Origin: Nitrospira sp.
Lineage (GTDB): Bacteria; Nitrospirota; Nitrospiria; Nitrospirales; Nitrospiraceae
Assembly: GCA_016873515.1 (NCBI GenBank)
Contig: VGXB01000012.1
Span: 1-50,314, forward strand
Length of the DNA: 50,314 nucleotides
Direction: 5' to 3'
In this document: piece by piece, positions 7,225 to 15,003 of the stretch
Layout of the letters: every line of letters begins with the position of its first letter
Position numbering within the stretch: position 1 is the first letter of the stretch
The notes under the pieces: model-generated
What the model saw: only the letters and a program-made list of their open reading frames with translations
Told to the model about the DNA's origin: nothing
Databases searched by the model: none
Position numbers and translations under genes: made by a program

Positions 7225-7783
7225 TGCGCACTTGTCTGGTCCGTTAAGCCGGATCTACGGTATCGGTGTACTGCTCTGTTCAGTGAGTCTCCTGTCGGTG
7301 GTGCCAAGCCGGGAGGCCACCGCCATCTCAGTGGAGGTGTGGTATGGGCCTGAAGATCAACCGCTATGGCGAGTCACGCAACTCTATGACCGGGCGACGC
7401 GCTATATCTATGTCGCCGTGTATGGACTGACGTCTCCACAGGCGGTCAAAGCGTTAGTGGCGGCGGAAAAACGGGGAATTGATGTCCGGGTTCTCACCGA
7501 TCGTGAACGGCTGAATGACACGAAGCAACGAGCAGCATTGGCAGTGTTGCGCGAAGCCGGCATCCCCGTCAAAATCAACCGGCACAACAATCTGATGCAC
7601 CTGAAACAGGTCGTGATCGACGATGAGGTGAATACCAACGGCTCGATGAATCATACGACCAACGGCAATCGCTTCAACGACGAGCGAGTGGATGTCATTC
7701 GAGACCATGCTCTATCGGCTAAGGCCCGTGAGAAATTCCTCTCGATGTGGAAGGATCAGGAACGGTTTGTCGAGTGGAAGTGA
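7196..7783 (+). CDS. Exported phospholipase D-like (single HKD) nuclease family protein
   Basis: The start at 7196 (MSATSSN) is chosen because it gives a hydrophobic export segment (IYGIGVLLCSVSLLSVVPS) ending near ATA. The mature part matches the Nuc-type PLD fold: YDRATRYIYVAVYGLTS, a KRGIDVRVLTDRE strand-helix, and one HKD motif H-L-K-x4-D followed by NTNGSMNHT. Proteins with one HKD motif dimerise to build an active site and cleave phosphodiesters in nucleic acids or lipids. At 195 residues it is the usual length. The motif is intact, so activity is plausible, in the periplasm or extracellularly. It overlaps the preceding hypothetical gene. Confidence 0.82.
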   Translation: MSATSSNRNNAHLSGPLSRIYGIGVLLCSVSLLSVVPSREATAISVEVWYGPEDQPLWRVTQLYDRATRYIYVAVYGLTSPQAVKALVAAEKRGIDVRVLTDRERLNDTKQRAALAVLREAGIPVKINRHNNLMHLKQVVIDDEVNTNGSMNHTTNGNRFNDERVDVIRDHALSAKAREKFLSMWKDQERFVEWK

Positions 7784-7800
7784 AACGTGAGGGATGACGG

Positions 7801-9075
7801 GTGAGGATAGAAGAGACCGACATCGCGGTGGTCGGTGCTGGGGGAGGCGGGGCGGTGCTTGCATTGGCGCTGGCTCAGAAGGGGATCAAGACGATCGTTT
7901 TGGAGCAGGCCCCCGGACCACCGCAAGGTCTGCGTGGTGAGATTCTTCAACCGAACGGTCAGCGCGTGCTCGATCAGCTTGGATTATTGAACAAGCTGTC
8001 TGCTGATTCTACACGAACCGTACGCCGTTTCCATTTTTGCCGTGTCGGGGGTGAACGGCTCTGCACGGTGGACTATGGAGACCTGCCGCCGCCCTATAAC
8101 CGAGCGGTTGTCACACTTCCCAATGTGGCTCACCACGCTATCCTCAATGCCATCCAAACAGAACCATCGGTGGCGCTCTGGTATGGGACAGCGTTCACAG
8201 GACTGCTGCGAGCACATGGCCAGGTGGTCGGCCTCACGGCGAAAAAGGGGACTGATGAGATCACCGTGAAGGCCAATGTAGTGGTCGGCGCAGATGGAGT
8301 ATTTTCAAAAGTTCGAGAAGCGCTGCAGATTCCTGCCGATCTGCATCTCTATCCGCAGGGGTATTTGATTGCTATTGTGGAGACGCCGAAACCGATCACC
8401 GAGGTGAAATATTTTGTCGGCAAACGAACCATTCTTGGCATGTTTCCCGCCGCCGGGAATCAGGTCTATCTCTTCTATATGATCGCTGCCGGCTCCTATG
8501 AAGATGTCAAAGCGCAAGGGCTGCCGGCATTGCAGCAGGCCTGGACCGCGATCGATCCTGCCAGCGAGGGACTGTTTCGTGCATTGACAGACTGGAAGCA
8601 AACCGCGTTTATGCCGACCGGACGTGTCCGTACACCAACCTGGGTGGCTGATGGCGCAGTCCTGATCGGAGATGCGGCGCATGCCATGAATCCGCATGCG
8701 TCACAGGGTCGTATGCAGGCCATGGTGGATGCGATGACGCTGGCGGATCTCCTACCCGATTGTCTTGAGGCCCGGGACTATTCGGCGACTCGGCTGAAGC
8801 ATTTCGAAAACACGCGCCGGCCTCAAGTGACGATGCTGCAGAAGCTGGCCGACGAACAAGTGGTGTATTGGAACACCGCGAATCCAGTTATTGCCTGTTT
8901 ACGCGACCGTGTCTTCCGCACGTTGGACGGCAATGCGCGGTTGCGCTATCGCGTGCTCTCGACCACGGCGGGGCTTCGACAGACTCCTCCATTCGGCGCA
9001 ATCGATCGCCTTATGGCGGCAGGCTTGTTGCCTGATCCGTCAGCCGACAAGGTGACGGCAGGAGGCATCCAGTAG
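7801..9075 (+). CDS. FAD-dependent monooxygenase (UbiH/aromatic hydroxylase family)
   Basis: A 424-residue class A flavoprotein. It has the Rossmann dinucleotide loop near the N terminus (IAVVGAGGGGAVLALALAQKG), the ADGVFSKVR segment of the DG motif, and the GDAAHAMNPHASQGRMQAM motif that holds the FAD ribityl chain. Relatives hydroxylate aromatic rings or quinone precursors using NAD(P)H and oxygen. The substrate cannot be told. The GTG start at 7801 follows a spacer rich in GTGA repeats. The C terminus has no membrane helix. It is followed within 5 bases by the nucleotidyltransferase-like gene. Confidence 0.85.
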   Translation: MRIEETDIAVVGAGGGGAVLALALAQKGIKTIVLEQAPGPPQGLRGEILQPNGQRVLDQLGLLNKLSADSTRTVRRFHFCRVGGERLCTVDYGDLPPPYNRAVVTLPNVAHHAILNAIQTEPSVALWYGTAFTGLLRAHGQVVGLTAKKGTDEITVKANVVVGADGVFSKVREALQIPADLHLYPQGYLIAIVETPKPITEVKYFVGKRTILGMFPAAGNQVYLFYMIAAGSYEDVKAQGLPALQQAWTAIDPASEGLFRALTDWKQTAFMPTGRVRTPTWVADGAVLIGDAAHAMNPHASQGRMQAMVDAMTLADLLPDCLEARDYSATRLKHFENTRRPQVTMLQKLADEQVVYWNTANPVIACLRDRVFRTLDGNARLRYRVLSTTAGLRQTPPFGAIDRLMAAGLLPDPSADKVTAGGIQ

Positions 9076-9079
9076 CATC

Positions 9080-9835
9080 ATGCCGTCTGAAGATTGGACG
9101 ATCGAGGGGCTGCCACATGAGACGCACACACTCTTAAAGCGTTACATCCAAGATGTGAGAAAAGTATATGGAAGTGAATTGCATGGCATTGTGCTTTTCG
9201 GCAGCGCGGTCCGGGGAGAATTCATGCCGGGCCGGTCCAATCTTAATATCTTGCTCGTGCTGGCATCCTACGATCTGCGAGTGTTGAAACAGTATGACGG
9301 CATTCACCAGCGCTGGAGCAAAGAGCAGGTGGTGGTGCCACTGTTTCTGACGGCCGCTGATCTCCAGTCCGCAGCATCGGTCTTCCCGCTGGAGTATCAA
9401 GACATTCAAGAGAGCTATCGGGTGTTGTGGGGGCATGATCCCTTTGTGGGGCTGAAGATCGATTCTTGCTATCTGGGCGTGAGTGTGTTGCAGGCCCTTC
9501 GGGGCAATCTGCTCCGGCTCCGCCAGCGGCTCGTGGAAGGGCGAAGTACTGAAGAAGCCATTACCATTCTCTTGTCGCTCTCCATCACGGGACTCCTGCC
9601 GGCGCTTCGAGGACTGCAACGGTTATTGAATCGTCCGGTGCTTGCTCACGGAGAGTCGCTACTCAAAGATATCGAATCCCAGTTGGCCCTCGATCTCACC
9701 GGCCTTCGCGATGCGCTCTCTCTGAAACGAGGGCACATCTCTCCAGGCCAGAAAGAGGTGTCGCGGCTTGTGGACCGATACATCGCGAACTTGACAAATC
9801 TTATCACTGCTGCGGAACAGCGGATTGCCATGTGA
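9080..9835 (+). CDS. Nucleotidyltransferase-fold protein lacking catalytic aspartates
   Basis: The first ~110 residues carry a Pol-beta-type nucleotidyltransferase motif, HGIVLFGSAVRGEF followed by GRSNLNILLV. In active enzymes the second part is SDxDxxV, with two aspartates binding metal; here both are asparagine (S-N-L-N). The Gly-Ser loop is kept. The second half is alpha-helical (two leucine-rich blocks, about residues 130-250) and may be a HEPN-like or scaffold domain. Loss of both aspartates suggests a catalytically dead, perhaps regulatory, protein. It ends overlapping the TPM-domain gene start. Fold assignment is good; function unknown. Confidence 0.75.
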   Translation: MPSEDWTIEGLPHETHTLLKRYIQDVRKVYGSELHGIVLFGSAVRGEFMPGRSNLNILLVLASYDLRVLKQYDGIHQRWSKEQVVVPLFLTAADLQSAASVFPLEYQDIQESYRVLWGHDPFVGLKIDSCYLGVSVLQALRGNLLRLRQRLVEGRSTEEAITILLSLSITGLLPALRGLQRLLNRPVLAHGESLLKDIESQLALDLTGLRDALSLKRGHISPGQKEVSRLVDRYIANLTNLITAAEQRIAM

Positions 9836-10584
9836 TGGTGTTCTACAAAAAACACGCCTTCGGCCTCACTCCCCTTGGTTTGATTTTCTTGCTGTATGCA
9901 GGTGATACCCACGCCTCGTTCTATGATCGCCCGAAGGAACGGGTGCCGCTGCCCGATCCAATCGGCTATGTCAGCGATCATGCCCACGTCGTGGAACAGG
10001 TGTGGAGGGACCGCATTCGTTCCGTCTGCATCGATCTTGAAAAGAAGAGCGGCATCGAAATGGTGCTTGTGACAGTGCCTAGTATGAAACCGTATCCGAC
10101 GGCTGCAGCCTATGCGGATGCTCTGTATGAGAAATGGCAGATCGGTTCTACTCAACAGGAACATGGAGTAATGGTGGTCGTGGCCGTGCAAGAACGGCAA
10201 GCCGCCATGGCCTTGGGACGACGAATGTTTCCGGTGATCACGCCCGCTGTGAGGGCAGGGGTCAGCCGTAAGTATCTTCAACCCGCAATCGAACGGGGAC
10301 AATTCGGTGAAGGGCTGTATCGGACGGCAGTGGCGTTGGCGACGTCGGCGCAAGAAATCCGCATCGAGGTTCCGACTAGGACTCGGTTTCGTGATTTCGG
10401 CATCTGGATTACACTCGGCACCACAATCGCCGTGGTCTCGTTCTTCTGGTGGATCAGTCGACCCGATCTGCGCCATCCGTATCGGCGGATTCAGAAGGGC
10501 GAATACTGGGGAACCGGTCAAGGCGGGTTTGGCGGAAACTGGGGTGGTTTTGGCGGCGGGATGAATGGGGAGGGATGGAGATAG
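9832..10584 (+). CDS. TPM-domain protein (TLP18.3/Psb32/MOLO-1 family), membrane-anchored
   Basis: A signal or anchor segment (FGLTPLGLIFLLYAGDTHAS) precedes a TPM domain over about residues 40-165 (YVSDHAHVVEQ near the front, IEMVLVTVPSM, AYADALYEKWQIG, HGVMVVVAVQERQ, GRRMFPVITPAVRAG). A transmembrane helix lies near residue 195 (GTTIAVVSFFWWI), and the tail is glycine-rich (GGFGGNWGGFGGG). This is the layout of bacterial TPM proteins whose roles remain vague; some have phosphatase activity. The start is GTG at 9832 or the ATG next to it, overlapping the upstream stop. It is followed directly by the broken DsbA-like lipoprotein gene. Confidence 0.85.
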   Translation: MMVFYKKHAFGLTPLGLIFLLYAGDTHASFYDRPKERVPLPDPIGYVSDHAHVVEQVWRDRIRSVCIDLEKKSGIEMVLVTVPSMKPYPTAAAYADALYEKWQIGSTQQEHGVMVVVAVQERQAAMALGRRMFPVITPAVRAGVSRKYLQPAIERGQFGEGLYRTAVALATSAQEIRIEVPTRTRFRDFGIWITLGTTIAVVSFFWWISRPDLRHPYRRIQKGEYWGTGQGGFGGNWGGFGGGMNGEGWR

Positions 10585-10585
10585 C

Positions 10586-11344
10586 ATGAACGGTACACTG
10601 ATTCCGAGATTCCTCGTGATCTTTGTCCTGTTCATGACCGGTTGTGGAAGCACGACCAGCGAGACCAAGCATGCGTCGTCGCTCTCAAATGACCTCATCG
10701 ATGCGGCAATTGAACGATACATTCGTACTCATTCGAAAGTCATCGTGCAATCGCTCCAGGCAATGGAAGCGAAACGCAAAGCGGAACAACGGGTGTGTCA
10801 AAAAAACGCCCTCGCTGCCCAAGCAGAGGGAATTGATCTGCGATTCAGCGTCACCGGTCAGCGGCAATCCGAAGGGCGAGATCACGCGGGGCAAGTTTTA
10901 TGACTACCGCTGCGGCTACTGTAAGCAGGCAGTGTCGGCTGTCATGGAACTTCAGAAGCAAGACCCACGGATTCGAGTGGTCTATAAGGATTTCCCCATT
11001 CTAGGCGAACCATCGGTGCTCGCGGCTAAGGCGACATTCGCGTCTCAGGCCCAGGGGAAACATCAAACCTTCGATGAGGCATTATTGACATCTCATGGTG
11101 GTATGACGAAGGAAGAAATCTTGAAAATTGCCGTGAGTGTCGGCCTTAATACGAAGCGCTTCGAGGCGGAGATGGCTAATCCTAAGTGGTAGATTGTCAT
11201 CGGTAAGAATCGAGCGTGTACGCACGAACTTGGAATCTTCGGAACACCGGGATTCATTGTTAGGATCGGGTTGAGCCCGGGGTGTTGGATTTGAATGGGC
11301 TGAAAGAACTCATCGCCAGGGCAGGGGAAATAATGAATTGGTGA
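10586..11344 (+). pseudogene. Broken DsbA-family lipoprotein thioredoxin gene
   Basis: It opens as a lipoprotein (MNGTLIPRFLVIFVLFMTGC, lipobox MTGC), continues through a helical region, then shifts frame near 10860. The other frame resumes with PVSGNPKGEIT and FYDYRCGYCKQAVSAV, carrying the CxxC active site, and DFPILGEPSVLAAKA of DsbA-like proteins. A TAG after NPKW (near 11190) ends it, yet homology continues (IVIGKNRACTHELGIFGTPGFIV), a second shift follows, and the C-terminal LDLNGLKELIARAGE is still readable. So there are at least two frameshifts and one nonsense codon. An intact gene would encode a periplasmic disulfide oxidoreductase. Confidence 0.85.
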
Positions 11345-11424
11345 AATGCGTCGGTGTAGCGATGGATCCCAAAGGGTGCTCGGAATGGCCGTCAACTGCG
11401 CTCGACCAAGTCTCGACATTGCGA

Positions 11425-11856
11425 TCAATCACGCTTTGGAACGCTCCGTCCCTCTTCCAGATCTTGTAGATCCGACCACGCAGTGATATCCGTGCGCGAC
11501 GGATCGATGGCGACCAAGTATTTCTTGAACTTCACCGCACTTTCTGGAGAGCTCGGTCCGTACGTCAGCAGTGTTCGATTCCATTCTTCCAATTCTATCG
11601 ATGCGTGCGGCTTGGCCTGCTGCTGAAACCAAGCCGCGACTGCTTCATCAGTTGTGTTGGCCTTGACAGCGGCGGTGAACTGATCACTGGTGATACCGGT
11701 GAAGTCGAGCAGTCGCTCATCCATTGGGCAAGGGTAGATGTACTCCCCCTCGGTGCCGGCGAGGACAGCTCGGCATTTGTCGATCATGCGGGCCACGTGT
11801 ACGTGACCCGCAAGCTTGACCCTCATACTACGAGGAAATCCGGTTCGTAAATCCAT
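11425..11856 (-). CDS. DUF5069 family protein
   Basis: A 143-residue soluble protein matching DUF5069 by its opening DLRTGFPRSMRVKLAGHVHV, the ARMIDKCRAVLAGTEGEYIYPC segment read across, and the DERLLDFTGITSDQF block. The function of the family is not known. It starts two bases after the stop of the DUF3386 gene, so the two form a transcription unit driven by the promoter at 12576-12604. The second half is helical and charged (WFQQQAKPHASIELEEWNR). Length is normal for the family. Confidence 0.85.
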   Translation of the reverse strand: MDLRTGFPRSMRVKLAGHVHVARMIDKCRAVLAGTEGEYIYPCPMDERLLDFTGITSDQFTAAVKANTTDEAVAAWFQQQAKPHASIELEEWNRTLLTYGPSSPESAVKFKKYLVAIDPSRTDITAWSDLQDLEEGRSVPKRD

Positions 11857-11858
11857 CG

Positions 11859-12533
11859 CTAAATCAACTTGTGGTTCTTGAAGGTGAGACTTTTGACGAT
11901 AACAGTGCCGTTTTCAAATGTAATGATTCGTCTGGTTGCCGGGAGATCAGACGATTCGACGCGAACGTGGCTGTCGGTAAAACTCTCGACGTTGTTCAGC
12001 TTTCCATCCGTCGGGGAATAGTAATAGACGGTGTATTTGGTCGTCAGGTGCTTCCCGTCTTGCGTGACGACGCTGTCTTCGACATTGATCGTGAAGGCAA
12101 ACGGTGCCATGCCTGGATGCGCCATGCTCCGATTGATCTGGGTGATCCGGTTGTCTTTGAGGCGATAGAATGAATTGGAACCGTGGATGACGAGTTTTGT
12201 GCCTAACGGATGCCCATCTTCTTCCATCGTTAAGGAGTATTTTCCATCCGATTCCTCGAAGCTCCGGGGACCTCGATGGACCGCGATCATGCCCAGTTGT
12301 TCCTGCGTCCACTTCTGGACCTCGGCGTTGTCGAGTTGGACAGACACTTCCCGTGGACCCTTGACGATGACCGGGCCACTTGTGTCCTTGCCATTGATGT
12401 TTACGGTGAGATCGGCGGTAAAGCCGGTGAAATCTCTCTGCCACCGTGCGGTGTTCTCAAAGGCCCGACGCAAGAGATCACGGGCTTGAGGGTCGTCGGC
12501 CACGGTTGGCTGAGATGAGGCATACTGGTTCAT
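11859..12533 (-). CDS. DUF3386 family protein
   Basis: This 224-residue protein resembles DUF3386, known from cyanobacteria and plastids: DLLRRAFENTARWQRDFTGF at the front, a beta-rich centre (VNINGKDTSGPVIVKGPREV, SLTMEEDGHPLG), and VTQDGKHLTTKYTVYYY near the end. The start at 12533 is supported by AAAGGAGA seven bases upstream. Frames reaching further upstream would cross the promoter. No signal peptide is seen. The biochemical role is unknown. It is the first gene of a two-gene unit with DUF5069. Confidence 0.8.
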   Translation of the reverse strand: MNQYASSQPTVADDPQARDLLRRAFENTARWQRDFTGFTADLTVNINGKDTSGPVIVKGPREVSVQLDNAEVQKWTQEQLGMIAVHRGPRSFEESDGKYSLTMEEDGHPLGTKLVIHGSNSFYRLKDNRITQINRSMAHPGMAPFAFTINVEDSVVTQDGKHLTTKYTVYYYSPTDGKLNNVESFTDSHVRVESSDLPATRRIITFENGTVIVKSLTFKNHKLI

Positions 12534-12575
12534 GAGCAGTCTCCTTTTTACAAGCAGAGTGATGATTGCTAAGAG

Positions 12576-12604
12576 ATTATACTGGCTCTTCTCCAGTCGC
12601 TCAA
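12576..12604 (-). promoter_or_regulatory. Sigma70 promoter for DUF3386-DUF5069
   Basis: On the minus strand TTGAGC (12599-12604), a 17-base spacer, then a perfect TATAAT (12576-12581), giving a leader of roughly 35 bases before the DUF3386 ribosome site and start. Confidence 0.65.
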
Positions 12605-12708
12605 TGGCGGAGATGATCACAGGGTGAGGCAGAGACTGGTGGCTCCCTTTGGAAAATCCATCATGGCCCTCCGGGCAAACCCTCCGGAAATTGATCTGAA
12701 ACAACGGA

Positions 12709-12737
12709 TTCAAATCTCAGCGCAACTCTGCTATACT
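12709..12737 (+). promoter_or_regulatory. Extended -10 promoter for the basic-protein gene
   Basis: TTCAAA (12709-12714), a 17-base spacer, then TGC-TATACT, an extended -10 with TATACT at 12732-12737. It lies about 70 bases before the start at 12810. The same TGCTATAnn wording recurs at 41697-41705 and 44728-44735. Confidence 0.5.
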
Positions 12738-12809
12738 CAACATGTTTTCCCGCTGCTGGTGTGATGAGGGTTGACGATCCGCGATAGGCGGAACTGAGAA
12801 AGGACGGGC

Positions 12810-13214
12810 ATGGAACGGCGCGTGGCGTCTCATACTGAAGAAGAAGAAATGAACCAACGCCGAAAGCTGCTCGGCGCAGCCAGGCGGGGGGACACAAAAG
12901 CTATCAGCAAATTATTCGAGCTCTACCAGGTCCGTGTGCTCAGTGGGGAGCAGTTGGTGAAGGTGAATCGGACTATGACGTATTTGGCTCCCGTTGCCCC
13001 CGCAAAAATGGGAAAGTCTTCTGGCAAGCGGGCAAAAAATGCCAAACCCGCTCCTTCGACGTCGACAAAACCAGTCAAGGCCAATCCGAGAAAGCAGGTG
13101 CTCGCTGCGACCGCTCCATCCAAGAAATCCGTTGCGAAGGTTCATCCGACCCAGAAACCGAAGCCCAAACACAAGGCCAAGCCTAAGGCTAAGCCAAAGG
13201 CGAAGCACAAATAA
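12810..13214 (+). CDS. Lysine-rich basic protein with histone H1-like tail
   Basis: A 134-residue protein with a helical head (KLLGAARRGDTKAISKLFEL and LSGEQLVKVNRTMTYL) and a long low-complexity tail of Lys, Pro and Ala ending KPKAKPKAKHK. Tails of this kind occur in bacterial histone H1-like and other nucleic-acid-binding proteins, so DNA or RNA binding is a reasonable guess, not a finding. AAAGGACGG precedes the ATG at 12810; a second ATG at 12849 has only a purine tract. It converges with clpS, seven bases apart. Confidence 0.75.
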   Translation: MERRVASHTEEEEMNQRRKLLGAARRGDTKAISKLFELYQVRVLSGEQLVKVNRTMTYLAPVAPAKMGKSSGKRAKNAKPAPSTSTKPVKANPRKQVLAATAPSKKSVAKVHPTQKPKPKHKAKPKAKPKAKHK

Positions 13215-13221
13215 GCTACAG

Positions 13222-13518
13222 CTACTGCACCATGACCTTGAGCCCTCCTCCTGCCAATTTGACTGCGATCTCTTCCGCCTGCTCCGTGGCTCCGCTATAC
13301 ACGACGGCTTCTCCTTCGTGGTCGATTCGATAGGCTAATTCGAACGCTTTGGTGGCCGTCATACCAGGAATGAATTGGCAAAAGAGGTCAATCACTTCTT
13401 GGTAGGTGTGGCATTCACAATTAAAGACGATGACGCGAGATTCGAATCCGCTGACGATGCTGGTCTTAATGTCTTCCGTGATCTCCGGAATCGTCTCGGG
13501 TGTTGAAGGTGACGGCAT
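13222..13518 (-). CDS. clpS: ATP-dependent Clp protease adaptor ClpS
   Basis: A 98-residue ClpS: an acidic flexible N terminus (about 25 residues), then the core VIVFNCECHTYQEVIDLFCQ, ATKAFELAYRIDHEGEAVVY and a closing strand GGGLKVMV. ClpS delivers N-degron substrates to ClpA or ClpC. The position usually read as N-D-D in the substrate pocket is N-C-E-C here; the asparagine is kept but two neighbours differ, which might alter specificity. No clpA is adjacent. Confidence 0.85.
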   Translation of the reverse strand: MPSPSTPETIPEITEDIKTSIVSGFESRVIVFNCECHTYQEVIDLFCQFIPGMTATKAFELAYRIDHEGEAVVYSGATEQAEEIAVKLAGGGLKVMVQ

Positions 13519-13656
13519 GGGGCCAATTCTAGCAAATCTATCTGATCGAATTAATACTTGTTTTATCCTTTCTCTCCTGATCGATTGACTGGTGAATCGA
13601 AATCGAGACCTGCCGGAAAAATCGACAAAGAGCGGTGCTCGGGCTAGGGTTCTCCT

Positions 13657-14945
13657 GTGCGACGACTGTTTTCCTCTTGGCTGAACGTTCTGCTGCTGTT
13701 CATTCCCGTGACGGTGGGCCTTGAACTTCTGAAGGCCAACCCGCTTCTTATTTTTGTATCATCGTCCGTCGCGATTATCCCGCTTGCCGGTTTATTGGGA
13801 CGGACCACCGAACACCTGATGGTGCACGTCGGGGCGGGAATCGGCGGCTTATTGAATGCGTCGATGGGCAATGCGGCCGAGTTGATCATTGCATTGGTTG
13901 CACGGCACGAGGGGTTGCATGACATGGTGAAGGCGTCGCTGATCGGATCAATTATCGGGAATGTTTTGCTTGTACTAGGCGCTTCGATGATTGCCGGTGG
14001 CGTCAAATATGAGCGACAACAGTTCAATTAGATGGCGGCTGGGATGGGGAGCAACATGCTGCTATTGGCGGCCGTTGGCCTCATCATTCCGACACTGGTT
14101 CATTTCACGACACCCACTCAGACTCGCAGGCCGAGCATAATCTCAGTCTGAATATCGCGATCGTACTCTTTCTGATCTACGGCCTGAGCTTGGCCTTTTC
14201 GCTGAAGACGCACTGGCATCTTTTTACGGGCGGTGAGCGCGACGCGCACGACATCGGAGAAACGCCATGGAGCTATCGGTTTTCATTATCCGTACTCATA
14301 GTGGTGGCGATTCTCATTGGTGTGATGAGTGAAATGCTGGTTGGGGCCATCGAGCCGGTCGCCCACAGGCTTGGATTGACACAGGTATTTGTGGGGGTCA
14401 TTTTAGTGGCACTGGTGGGGAATGCTGGGGAACATTCGACAGCAGTGCTGATGGCTATGAAGAACAAAATGGATCTGACGCTTGGGATCGCTGTTGGATC
14501 GAGTACCCAAATTGCCCTACTGGTCACCCCGCTGCTGGTTTTTGCAAGCTATGGATTTGTGGCCCCGCTGGATTTAATCTTTACCCCATTTGAGGTGGCG
14601 GCTGTCACGATGTCGGTGCTGATTGTAGGGTTTGTCTCGATGGATAGGGAATCACACTGGATGGAAGGCGTGATGTTGGTCGGGGTCTACGTGATGCTGG
14701 CGATCGCGTTTTATTTTTTTGCCGACCTGATGGCTACATTTTATCCATGTCGATTATCTCTGTCGCATCCCACAGATTTTTCGACTCCGCATCCGCCAAG
14801 TCTTTTTCTCGATCTAATTCGGTTTCTTCCCCGAATGCCTTTGGCGGGATATTCATATGAGCCTCCTCTCCTGATTGGTTCAGTCTGCGCCGCTTTTTCG
14901 AGGGATCCATGTTCACTGGCATTGCGCGTTCTCCTGTCCGGTTGA
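13657..14945 (+). pseudogene. cax: Broken Ca2+/H+ antiporter (CaCA family, Cax) gene
   Basis: The first part reads as the N-terminal half of a cation/proton exchanger ([17 protein letters not shown], then [19 protein letters not shown] with the conserved acidic GNAAELI motif). It ends in TAG at 14029-14031 after QQFN, while homology continues (AAGMGSNMLLLAAVGLIIP). Near 14110 the frame shifts into SDSQAEHNLSLNIAIV. The second half then runs intact with the partner motif GNAGEHSTAVLMA. The family C terminus should fall near 14730; the frame runs on to 14945 through sequence antisense to a small gene. With one nonsense codon and one shift, no full transporter can be made unless these are sequence errors. 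Confidence 0.85.
14734..14922 (-). CDS. Small charged hypothetical protein (62 aa)
   Basis: A 62-residue hydrophilic frame (MPVNMDPSKKRRRLNQSGEE, then FGEETELDREKDLADAE, ending IIDMDKM) with AGGAG eight bases before the ATG. The composition is strongly charged and looks protein-like, unlike the overlapping plus-strand tail of the broken cax gene. No family was recognised. It may be a nucleic-acid-binding or disordered peptide; nothing more can be said from sequence. Confidence 0.55.
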   Translation of the reverse strand: MPVNMDPSKKRRRLNQSGEEAHMNIPPKAFGEETELDREKDLADAESKNLWDATEIIDMDKM

Positions 14946-15003
14946 TCGTGTCTGCCCGGCTCGCGGGGCTTGTCCGTCCAGCCGAATGCCCATTTTATCA
15001 AGA

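Noticed and set aside
9646-10722. A 358-residue minus-strand frame
   Set aside because: It is antisense to the nucleotidyltransferase-like and TPM genes and has no recognisable motif.
10586-14945. Reassignment of TAG as a sense codon, to explain stops in the DsbA-like and cax genes
   Set aside because: TAG ends other intact genes here (for example the TPM gene at 10582-10584), and the same two genes also need frameshifts.
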